Shown piece after piece: positions 1 to 5,248 of a stretch of DNA of 6,103 nucleotides (within the stretch, counting starts at the first letter, position 1; every line of letters begins with the position of its first letter). The position numbers and the translations under genes were made by a program. The DNA lies in the NCBI GenBank assembly GCA_964566965.1, contig CAZMKO010000115.1, positions 1 to 6,103 on the forward strand, written 5' to 3'. The stretch is from Oleiagrimonas sp964566965. GTDB lineage: Bacteria; Pseudomonadota; Gammaproteobacteria; Xanthomonadales; Rhodanobacteraceae. Below the pieces are notes generated by a model. The model was given only the letters and a program-made list of their open reading frames with translations. It was not told the origin of the DNA and made no database searches.

Positions 1-2
1 TC

Positions 3-770
3 AAGATCGCACAACGCTGGATTCTGGCTCGGTTGCGCAACCGGGTGTTCACGAACCTGCACGATCTCAACGAAGCGATCAGCAAGCTCTTGGAGGTCAT
101 GAACGCAAAGCCCATGCGTAGCTGCGGGGGCAAGAGCCGCGACCAGCTATTCGACGAGCTGGATCGCCCAGCACTGCAACCGCTACCCGTGGAACCCTAC
201 GCCTTCGCCGAGTGGAAGATCGACATACGTGTAGGCCGCGACTACCACGTACGCTGGACAGACCAGTATTACTCGGTGCCCTACACACTGGTTGGCACCA
301 AGGTCAACGTCAAAGCGACTGCAGCCACCATCTCCGTATTTCACCGTGACCGCCGCGTTGCACTGCATCCGCGCTCGTCCGCTCCCGGTCACGTGAGCAC
401 ACTGAAGGAACACCAGCCCAAGTCGCACCAAGCCTATTCACGTGATCAACCGGCTGCGGTCATGGCCTGGGCACAGCAGGCAGGCACAGCTATTCACAAT
501 TTTCTCCACCAACACATCGAACGGTACGGCCGCTCGGCACTATCACTGCAGGCGGGCCGCGGGCTGCAGCGCCTGGCTCGCGAGTTCGGCGAAGAACGTT
601 TGGAAGCGGCCTGCGAACGCGCATTGCAAATCCATGCGACCAGCATCAAGACGGTGCGTTCGCTGTTGCGGCACGGCCTAGAAAAAGCCCCTGTCGATAC
701 CGAGGCAGCCAACGACGATCCCTTGCCAGCACACGAGAACGTACGCGGGCCTTCCTACTATCAACCATGA
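3..770 (+). CDS. istA: IS21-family transposase IstA, C-terminal part (5' end outside window)
   Basis: The reading frame is open from the left edge (Lys codon at 3) to TGA at 768-770, giving 255 residues of a protein usually about 340-510 long. Visible parts are the helix after the catalytic core (QRWILARLRNRVFTNL, then NEAI.KLLEVMNAKPM), which in IS21 transposases lies just past the catalytic Glu of the DDE domain, so the acidic triad is off-window. Next comes the Mu-transposase-like beta-barrel (HVRWTDQYYSVPYTLVG, about residues 82-98, and VFHRDRRVALHPR). A basic alpha-helical tail with paired Arg and Leu follows. IstA cuts and joins the element ends. It is followed after 10 bases by istB. 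The internal TTG at 33 is only an artificial start; the true start is upstream of the window. Confidence 0.93.
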   Translation, partial: KIAQRWILARLRNRVFTNLHDLNEAISKLLEVMNAKPMRSCGGKSRDQLFDELDRPALQPLPVEPYAFAEWKIDIRVGRDYHVRWTDQYYSVPYTLVGTKVNVKATAATISVFHRDRRVALHPRSSAPGHVSTLKEHQPKSHQAYSRDQPAAVMAWAQQAGTAIHNFLHQHIERYGRSALSLQAGRGLQRLAREFGEERLEAACERALQIHATSIKTVRSLLRHGLEKAPVDTEAANDDPLPAHENVRGPSYYQP

Positions 771-773
771 GGA
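769..773 (+). promoter_or_regulatory. Ribosome binding site of istB, overlapping the istA stop
   Basis: GAGGA overlaps the istA TGA (768-770) and sits seven bases before the istB ATG at 781. A ribosome terminating on istA would stop over this site, so translation of the two genes is probably coupled, as is usual in IS21 elements. Confidence 0.7.
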
Positions 774-780
774 TAACGGC

Positions 781-1515
781 ATGACCTTGCAATACACGAT
801 GGACCAACTGCGTCAATTACGGCTGTCCGGCATGCTGGATGGGCTGGAGCAACAGCTCAATCAAGTGAGCTATCAGGACCTGCCGTTCGAGGAGAGGCTG
901 GGTAGCTTGGTGGACGCAGAAGTCAGCCATCGACAGAGTCAGCGTCTTCGGCGGTTGCTCAAGAATGCGAAGCTCAAGGTACACGCTGACCCGGAATCAA
1001 TCGACTATCGGCCCGGCCGCGGACTGGATCGGTCGGTACTGGCTGATCTTCTGTCCTGTACATGGATCGAGCGCAAGCAGAATCTTTTGATGACGGGCAA
1101 GACTGGCACCGGTAAAACCTGGCTCGCCTGCAGTTTGGCCGTACAGGCGGCACGGAAAGGGATCCCGGTGGGCTACCGGCGTGTGTCGCGCCTTCTCGAA
1201 GAGCTGGAAATCGCCCATCAAGACGGCTCGCTGGGGAAACTGCGTAAACAGTTGGCGAAACTGCGGCTCCTGATCCTTGATGACTTCGGGCTGGTCGCAC
1301 TCACAACCCGTGGCCGTTCTGATCTACTCGAACTTCTTGATGACCGAGTTGGCTGCGCTTCCACCATCGTTGCTGGCCAGATGCCGGTCAAGGAATGGCA
1401 CGGGTTCATCAATGATCCAGCGTTGGCCGACGCGATTTTGGATCGACTCGTCCACAGCAGCCTGAAGCTGAACCTCAAAGGCGAGTCCATGAGAAAGCTG
1501 AAAGTGGCAAGCTGA
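781..1515 (+). CDS. istB: IS21-family helper ATPase IstB
   Basis: This 244-residue AAA+ ATPase has the usual family length (about 240-265). The N-terminal helical region (residues 1-95, starting MTLQYTMDQLRQLRLSGMLD) is typical of IstB/DnaC-like proteins. Walker A is GKTGTGKT at residues 106-113; Walker B is LLILDDFG at 163-170. A sensor-type strand, STIVAGQMPVKEWH, lies at 194-207, and the conserved RLVHSSLKLNLKGESMRK tail at 222-239 contains basic residues expected near the ATP of a neighbouring subunit. In the family, IstB oligomerises on target DNA and directs the IstA-bound ends to it. The first Walker A position is commonly followed by Pro (GPTGVGKT); here it is Lys, a mild variation that keeps the essential GKT. 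The gene looks intact, so the element may be, or recently was, functional if its left half is complete. Confidence 0.95.
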   Translation: MTLQYTMDQLRQLRLSGMLDGLEQQLNQVSYQDLPFEERLGSLVDAEVSHRQSQRLRRLLKNAKLKVHADPESIDYRPGRGLDRSVLADLLSCTWIERKQNLLMTGKTGTGKTWLACSLAVQAARKGIPVGYRRVSRLLEELEIAHQDGSLGKLRKQLAKLRLLILDDFGLVALTTRGRSDLLELLDDRVGCASTIVAGQMPVKEWHGFINDPALADAILDRLVHSSLKLNLKGESMRKLKVAS

Positions 1516-1532
1516 CTGCACAAGCAATCTCT

Positions 1533-1643
1533 GGTCAACTCATCGGCTGCGCTGGTCATCTTGGCTGGCGCTCCCGATCACTTTCGCTGACGGAGCTGGT
1601 CAGTTTAGTTGGCGGAGGGTGGTCAATTTATTGGCGTTCTGCA
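1533..1643 (+). repeat. Five ~22-bp terminal repeats of the IS21 right end
   Basis: GGTCA-type cores begin at 1533, 1554, 1576 (variant GATCA), 1598 and 1621, so the period is 21, 22, 22 and 23 bases. After each core comes a similar tail resembling TTTNNTTGGCGG; the best copies are the last two (GGTCAGTTTAGTTGGCGGAG and GGTCAATTTATTGGCGTTCT). IS21-family ends are known to carry multiple internal repeats of about this size, bound by IstA. The two-helical-turn spacing puts all copies on the same face of the DNA. The first copies lie between the istB stop and the terminus, so none overlaps istB. Confidence 0.75.
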
Positions 1644-2019
1644 ACAAATCGAATCTGATGGTGATTTGGTGCGATTGACCAAGAGAGGGACATCTATCCG
1701 CTCTCTCAGGAAAGCAACGCAGACGATACAGATATGCTCAAGCGCGATTATCACCAAGAGCACCCTCCGTCATTGTGAGGCGAAAAAGCAACTGCTGTCT
1801 TCGACGGAAACTGAGCGCCTCATCCGCTTGGTGCGCGTCTACATCGAAGCTCGATCACTGTTCGACGACGCCAACGCGGCCTCCGATTGGCTCAACACCG
1901 CCGCGGACTTCCTAGACGATGGCCAGCCTGTGACCACCTATGAGCTGGCGGCGTCCGAAGCAGGAGCTCGATGGGTGAAAACATTGATACGGCGGACCGC
2001 ACATGGGTTCGTCGCTTAA
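1609..2019 (+). pseudogene. Xre/MbcA/ParS-type (DUF2384) antitoxin, 5' end replaced by IS21
   Basis: The frame from about 1644 to TAA at 2017-2019 encodes most of a DUF2384 antitoxin. The N-terminal Xre-like part reads IESDGDLVRLTKRG followed by IRSLRKATQTIQI. The toxin-binding domain reads STETERLIRLVRVYIEA.SLF, ASDWLNTAADFLDDGQPVTT, then the hallmark YELAASEAGARWVKTLIRR and a short AHGFVA tail. In the family this protein binds and neutralises a RES-type toxin and represses its own operon. The first dozen codons (1609-1643) are IS21 terminal DNA. The frame contains no ATG at all; only TTG (1609, 1666, 1675) or GTG (1669) could start it, and a TAG at 1606-1608 closes the frame upstream. The native start and promoter were therefore probably lost to the insertion. 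Residual translation from a TTG cannot be excluded. Confidence 0.8.
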
Positions 2020-2099
2020 TGGATCTGTGGCACCTCACTCCTACGCATCAGCCTGGATACGGATGTCCCGGCTCAAAATCTTGGCTCCTGTCTGCTTAA
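2019..2099 (+). pseudogene. Possible start remnant of the partner (RES-type) toxin
   Basis: ATG at 2019 overlaps the antitoxin stop as TAATG, the coupling expected of an antitoxin-toxin pair. The 26-residue product begins MDLWHLTPT, weakly like the M-LWR-type start of RES-domain toxins, and stops at TAA 2097-2099. No RES core (such as the GGRWN region) is present. The frame after the stop stays open to 2199 (DDSDFSEWWLYQDADK) but shows no family resemblance I recognise. This is a remnant at best; the coupling is seen, the toxin identity is inferred. Confidence 0.25.
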
Positions 2100-2193
2100 A
2101 AATGTTGACGACTCGGATTTCAGTGAGTGGTGGCTTTACCAGGATGCCGATAAAGTGGCGCCTCGTGATGCAACCCACGCATCGGATAATCAT
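2041..2193 (-). CDS. Short ORF coupled to the minus-strand antitoxin, possible toxin remnant
   Basis: Reading leftward, an ATG at 2191-2193 overlaps the stop of the upstream antitoxin gene as ATGA, and the frame runs 50 codons to TAG at 2041-2043. The product (MIIRCVGCITRRHFIGILV, then KPPLTEIRVVNIFKQTGAK) has no domain I recognise and is far too short for a RES toxin (about 150-230 residues). The overlap and gene order are those of an antitoxin-toxin operon, so it may be the stub of a deleted toxin or an unrelated chance frame. Confidence 0.3.
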   Translation of the reverse strand: MIIRCVGCITRRHFIGILVKPPLTEIRVVNIFKQTGAKILSRDIRIQADA

Positions 2194-2561
2194 CCAACGT
2201 AGCCAGCTGATAGGGACTTCAGGTAGCCGACGACGTCATCCGTGCGACCGGCCTCAATCAGTTCCAAGGCAGTCTTGTAGCCAAACGATCGAATAGGTGA
2301 GTTCTTGAGCAAGAACAATGCGTGCTCAGTGTCCCCGTTGAGGTCGACAGCTGTCTCAAGGGCGTGGATGACATTCCGTGCGAAAGCCTGGGCGCGTGCA
2401 GATTCGGGATTCGCTCGTATCGTACTGTGATGGACACCGGCGGCATCGGCGATATGCTTGGACGATATCCCGAGCACCTTGGCGAGCTTGTCCAACGAGA
2501 TCGCGGTGCTGCTTGGAATACGCAAGGAATCAAGCAGCGTATCGAATGTAGGCACGCTCAT
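2190..2561 (-). CDS. Antitoxin with Xre/MbcA/ParS toxin-binding (DUF2384) domain
   Basis: This intact 123-residue protein begins MSVPTFDTLLDSLRI. An Xre-like helical segment follows at residues 21-50 (ISLDKLAKVLGISSKHIADAAGVHHSTI), with the helix-turn-helix spacing of DUF2384 antitoxins. The toxin-binding domain fills the C-terminal half: ALFLLKNSPIRSFGYKTALE (81-100), then LIEAGRTDDVVGYLKSLSAG, the typical 'G-kTa-eLi-eGr-d-V--yL' pattern. Such proteins neutralise RES-domain NAD-degrading toxins and repress their operon. The start is supported by AGGAG (2569-2573) seven bases before the ATG. It faces the broken antitoxin at 1609-2019 and differs clearly from it in sequence. No full toxin gene lies downstream on its strand, so it looks like an orphan antitoxin. 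Confidence 0.82.
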   Translation of the reverse strand: MSVPTFDTLLDSLRIPSSTAISLDKLAKVLGISSKHIADAAGVHHSTIRANPESARAQAFARNVIHALETAVDLNGDTEHALFLLKNSPIRSFGYKTALELIEAGRTDDVVGYLKSLSAGYVG

Positions 2562-2568
2562 GAAGCTT

Positions 2569-2573
2569 CTCCT
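2569..2573 (-). promoter_or_regulatory. Shine-Dalgarno site of the minus-strand antitoxin
   Basis: Plus-strand CTCCT is AGGAG on the coding strand, seven bases upstream of ATG 2559-2561. It fixes the start at 2561. Confidence 0.7.
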
Positions 2574-2587
2574 TTACCGCCGACCAG

Positions 2588-2622
2588 TACACACAATACA
2601 CGCTCAAAAATACACATCTCAA
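2588..2622 (-). promoter_or_regulatory. Possible promoter/operator of the minus-strand antitoxin
   Basis: On the minus strand TTGAGA (plus 2617-2622; 5 of 6 to the -35 consensus) is followed after 16 bases by TGTATT (plus 2595-2600; 4 of 6 to the -10 consensus). The same stretch carries a repeated plus-strand word TACAC at 2588, 2597 and 2611, the latter two within a 7-base direct repeat AATACAC spaced 14 bases. Repeats over the promoter would suit the self-repression known for DUF2384 antitoxins, but binding is inferred. Confidence 0.35.
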
Positions 2623-2712
2623 CGCATATACCTCGGCTACCGACATCGCTTATTTAGGTGTTCCGGTCGATCTGCTTACGCCCCTGATGCCGGTGGCATT
2701 CGTGGTCACGCC

Positions 2713-2740
2713 GAAAAATGGCCGCTACGGGAGCGGCCAA
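2713..2740 (-). terminator. Intrinsic terminator after the DUF2188 gene
   Basis: A perfect 8-bp stem TGGCCGCT (2719-2726) / AGCGGCCA (2732-2739) with a 5-base loop is flanked on the plus strand by AAAAA (2714-2718), which becomes TTTTT directly after the hairpin on the minus strand. It lies 27 bases past the DUF2188 stop, so it ends that transcript and shields the antitoxin gene downstream of it. Confidence 0.85.
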
Positions 2741-2766
2741 ACTAGGTCTCATGGTTGTGAGAGGTG

Positions 2767-2991
2767 TTATCCCTTCGGCGGATACGGATCGTCGCCGTAG
2801 GTGTTGCGTTCACGAATCTTCCCGTGGCGATCCTGCACGAATAGCTCACTCCGCTGGTTCTGCGCAATCTCGCGTGCAGCATTGATGGCCTCCTGCTGGG
2901 TGTGGTGATGGGACGTATCGCGGCTATTACCCTCACCACGAACAGCCCAGCCATCATCCCGGTGAATGACCCATTGGTTCTTACCAGCCAT
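2767..2991 (-). CDS. DUF2188 domain-containing protein
   Basis: This 74-residue protein spans essentially one DUF2188 domain. Characteristic parts are the start MAGKNQWVIHRDDGWAVRGEG, the central HTQQEAINAAREIAQNQRSEL (Gln/Thr then an Ala-rich helix), and the end VQDRHGKIRERNTYGDDPYP with the conserved D/G turn and the 'YG-DP-PPKG' tail. The function of the family is unknown; such small proteins are widespread in bacteria and often found on plasmids and islands. I chose the ATG at 2989-2991 because GGAGA lies about seven bases upstream and family homology begins there; an in-frame upstream ATG (to 3033) would add 14 residues of no family character. It is monocistronic, with a strong terminator after it. 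Confidence 0.88.
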   Translation of the reverse strand: MAGKNQWVIHRDDGWAVRGEGNSRDTSHHHTQQEAINAAREIAQNQRSELFVQDRHGKIRERNTYGDDPYPPKG

Positions 2992-3317
2992 GGTCTTTCT
3001 CCGAACAAGCATGCACATGCATGCGCTGATCACTTTATAACCAATACAACATATTGTGAAGTTGCTTATCGCAAAGCACTACATGTGCTATACATGGCTT
3101 GATCAAGAGATCGTTCATTGGGATCACGTTGCTCAACGTATGCCCCTCGGCACCGGACTGCGCCTTTCGTGGGCCATGCTCACTCAACAGTTGGTCGCGC
3201 GAGCGTCCACTTCGTTCCCCCCCCACCAGCCGCCGAGCACTGTCTCCGGGTGCTGAAGCCCTTTTCCCGCTTCGTACTGCCGACCCACGGCGCAATCCGC
3301 GCCGAGGGAGACAGAAC
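2992..3317. other. Intergenic region between DUF2188 and the radC pseudogene
   Basis: I find no convincing gene in these 326 bases. They must hold the promoter of the DUF2188 gene (AT-rich 3035-3056, with TATAAA on the minus strand at 3036-3041 after a plain spacer and no clear -35). Also visible are a GCATG-CA-CATGC inverted repeat (3009-3020), a perfect 10-bp palindrome CTTGATCAAG (3098-3107) and a run of eight C (3217-3224). The end of the region serves as leader to the radC remnant, with GGGAG (3306-3310) seven bases before its ATG. Confidence 0.5.
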
Positions 3318-3783
3318 ATGGGCATCACTAAGAACACTAGGGGCAACTACCGGATCACCGGCAAGATCAAGGAAGATAATGTCCTCGCTACGGCGGAACA
3401 GATCCTTTAACGCAAACTGGAACGCCAAGGCGGCATCAGCGACCCGTCCGACGCCATTGATTTTCTGCGCATGCGCATCGGAGTACTCCCGCACGGAGAG
3501 TTCCACGTGCCCTGGCTGGAAACCGGCATTACATCCTCGACTCCCAGCGGCTTTTCAATGGCACAGTGGCTGGCACCAGCATTCACTGCCGCGAAGTCGT
3601 CAGGTCAGCTTTGGAAATCAGCGCAGTGGCTGCGATCCTGACGCCCCCCGAGCGAAATGGTGGAACTCAGCGCGGCCGATCAAGAACATCACTCAGGAGC
3701 TCCGAAGCGCTTTGAAGCTGATGGGTGCCCGGGTGCTGGACCACAGTGAGGACGTCTCGAGGGCGGGGAGGGGACTCATTTGA
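3318..3783 (+). pseudogene. radC: radC-like JAB-domain gene, decayed
   Basis: The start (ATG 3318, SD GGGAG at 3306-3310) and the first residues MGITKNTRGNYRITGKIKED match the short RadC/JAB proteins of mobile elements (about 160-170 residues). After ATAEQIL the frame hits TAA (3408-3410) where Arg is expected, then resumes in the same frame as RKLERQGGISDPSDAIDFLRMRI...GEFHV. A base is missing near 3519-3523; the next frame gives RHYILDSQRLFNGTVAGTSI and CREVVRSALEISAVAAIL. The metalloprotease-like HNHPSG motif should follow at 3641-3655, but only a PPER-like stub remains. Another frame carries VELSAADQ, and after a further shift near 3683-3690 ITQELRSALKLMGARVLDH, with a deletion before the GRGLI end at 3779-3783. 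With the zinc ligands lost the gene must be dead. RadC of this class has no proven repair role. Confidence 0.85.
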
Positions 3784-3805
3784 GCTCCTGCCTGTGAGCG
3801 TAGAT

Positions 3806-5011
3806 CTAGTCGCTTAGAGACGACCACCATGTGGGTTCTGGTCTTGTATACCCATAGCCAGAAAATGATTGTTCGATCTCAACTGCCAATGTCAGCAGGC
3901 CTTCGTTGTCAGGGCTGGCGGGATCCAAAAGGTCAGCCTGACTACGTGCCCAAGCTATCCACTCGATCACATGCTCGGGTGGCTTCTGTCCACCAGCCGC
4001 CTTTGTGCCTAAAATCCGATCGCATAGGCTGCGGATTTGGTCGGCTCGGGACGCTTGGGTGACCAAGCGTTGAAGTTGCTGTCGTCGCCTGCATATAGCT
4101 TCTGCCTGCCGAGCTCTTTCCACCCGTAAGCGTTCCTGCTCTTGCCGCTTCAGTCGCTGTTGCTCCCATTCGGCGAGCTGAAGCTTTACGCCTTGGGCGG
4201 CGATTGGAACGCCTTGGACGATGTCCGCAATGCGATCCTCAAGTTGTCGTGTTCTCGTGTCAGCCCAACGGCGTTGAGGAGAGCCGCTTACAGAATTCGT
4301 GATTTCGAAGGTCAGTTCATTGGTACTGACCCATTCGTGGCGCTGATGTAGCGTGGAGTAATCTGGTTCCCAACGGGCATGCCTTCCGTGTTTCAACACA
4401 GATTGCGCCGGTTTTACTTCTTGCTTGGTTAACCGCTCGCGCAGGATGACGTTGAGCTTGACACCGTCGCATTCGATGAAGGTGCCTTTGTCCGAGACTG
4501 ACCAAGTCATTTCGGCCTCGCGGCAGGCTTTGATAAGGGTGTCCAAGAGAAGCATGGCACGATCAAGAACTGCGGGCGAGATACGCACGTCCAAGGCCAC
4601 CTTGTTGCCGGCTCGGATACGGCCATCGAAAGCTTTTGCAGAGCGCAGGACCTTCAGTGATTTCCGGATCAGACGATCTGGGTCAATCAGTGTTGTTGGG
4701 ACTTGGATTGAAGGTGGGGCACCAGAAGGTTTCTTGGGGCGACGCAGACGCGGCTTTGGCTCCGCCAACACCCGAAAGGAGATGGTCTTGTTCGTCTTGG
4801 ACGATGCTATCGGGAGCTTGGGAGGAAGGGAACGATGTTCCTTTGGCTTGGCCCAGTAGCCACGCCCTGGTAGCGGGATTTCGGCACGCCGGCATGCCTT
4901 GGCTAATCCGACATCAGAGACGCCAATCTCGGCGGCAAGTTTCAGGAGCGGTTCTACCCATACCCGCTTGAACAGATCCTCACGAGTGAACGTTACGGTG
5001 CGATAGTTCAT
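3806..5011 (-). CDS. Uncharacterised protein with HTH-like N-terminus and coiled coil
   Basis: I do not know a function for this 401-residue protein. Its N-terminus (residues 5-60: TVTFTREDLFKRVWVEPLLK, then KLAAEIGVSDVGLAKACRR and IPLPGRGYWAKP) is a pattern I recognise from hypothetical proteins of islands and plasmids: a helix-turn-helix-like pair, with SDVGLAK as the likely turn and second helix, ending in GRGYWAK. A Lys/Pro-rich linker (about 56-108) follows, then a mixed alpha/beta middle region (ALDVRISPAVLDRAMLLLDT; FIECDGVKLNVILRERL). A long Glu/Gln/Arg-rich helix at about 276-318 (LAEWEQQRLKRQEQERLRVE) is probably coiled coil, and the end is acidic and aromatic (PEPTWWSSLSD). No transmembrane segment or signal peptide is visible. 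ATG 5009-5011 is preferred to TTG 5015-5017; neither has a good Shine-Dalgarno. It lies downstream of, and on the same strand as, the DUF499 gene, 237 bases away. DNA binding is inferred. Confidence 0.82.
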   Translation of the reverse strand: MNYRTVTFTREDLFKRVWVEPLLKLAAEIGVSDVGLAKACRRAEIPLPGRGYWAKPKEHRSLPPKLPIASSKTNKTISFRVLAEPKPRLRRPKKPSGAPPSIQVPTTLIDPDRLIRKSLKVLRSAKAFDGRIRAGNKVALDVRISPAVLDRAMLLLDTLIKACREAEMTWSVSDKGTFIECDGVKLNVILRERLTKQEVKPAQSVLKHGRHARWEPDYSTLHQRHEWVSTNELTFEITNSVSGSPQRRWADTRTRQLEDRIADIVQGVPIAAQGVKLQLAEWEQQRLKRQEQERLRVERARQAEAICRRRQQLQRLVTQASRADQIRSLCDRILGTKAAGGQKPPEHVIEWIAWARSQADLLDPASPDNEGLLTLAVEIEQSFSGYGYTRPEPTWWSSLSD

Positions 5012-5248
5012 GGGCAAAATTTTGATGAGATTGAATGGACATGTCAGGCAAGAGTGTTACAACTTGCCAAACTGATGAATCACATGGAAATTGCTGCAAA
5101 ACCGTGAGAATACGAGGCCCGCAACAAGGGAGCGAAGGAAGTTAAGTCCTACTACTACCGACTGCTTTGGGTCGATCGCTGCCTCTGGGGCTACGCCAGT
5201 CAACGATTACTGGTGTACGCAATTTGTGGTCACTTGAACAAACGATCC
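5012..5248. other. Gap between the DUF499 gene and the uncharacterised gene
   Basis: No confident gene. The plus strand has a protein-like frame with one in-frame stop: QARVLQLAKLMNHMEIAAKP up to TGA 5105-5107, then EARNKGAKEVKSYYYRLLW and CLWGYASQRLLVYAICGHL, reaching the end of the DUF499 gene. It could be a remnant of a lost gene or chance. The region must also contain the promoter of the uncharacterised minus-strand gene, for which I see no clear boxes, and I see no terminator hairpin after the DUF499 stop. Confidence 0.4.

Larger units (their letters stand above)
1..1643 (+). mobile_element. IS21-family insertion sequence, right portion (left end outside window)
   Basis: The istA-istB gene pair followed by a terminus of short tandem repeats is diagnostic of the IS21 family. 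The left end and the N-terminal half of istA lie before the window. The right boundary is placed at about 1643 because the last GGTCA-type repeat ends in TGCA there, and the sequence just after it reads in frame as an antitoxin of another family. IS21 elements end in CA, which fits, but the exact base could be off by a few because the left end and target duplication cannot be compared. The element lies in the 5' end of a DUF2384 antitoxin gene. Confidence 0.85.

Noticed and set aside
2003..2296. 97-residue plus-strand frame across the antitoxin junction
   Set aside because: It overlaps the ends of both antitoxin genes, is rich in Arg, Ser and Met, and has no family match; a chance frame.
2620..2740. 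Protein-like plus-strand reading (YLGVPVDLLTPLMPVAFVV) before the terminator
   Set aside because: It has no start codon with ribosome site, runs through the terminator hairpin and shows no family I recognise; too weak to annotate.
3056..3256. 66-residue plus-strand frame starting at GTG
   Set aside because: The product begins MKLLIAKHYMCYTWLDQEIV but has no recognisable family, no ribosome site, and decays into a Pro/Ser-rich end in the leader region.
3035..3346. 103-residue minus-strand frame opposite the radC leader
   Set aside because: It has an Arg/Gly/Ser-rich composition with no domain, overlaps the radC start region and lacks a Shine-Dalgarno site; it is a shadow frame.
3797..3814. 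AGCG/CGCT inverted repeat around TAGATCTA near the end of the 401-residue gene
   Set aside because: The stem needs a bulge, overlaps the stop codon and is not followed by a T tract on the minus strand, so it is not called a terminator.
4425..4859. 144-residue plus-strand frame opposite the uncharacterised gene
   Set aside because: It is antisense to a better-supported gene, with an Arg/Ser-rich shadow composition and no domain.
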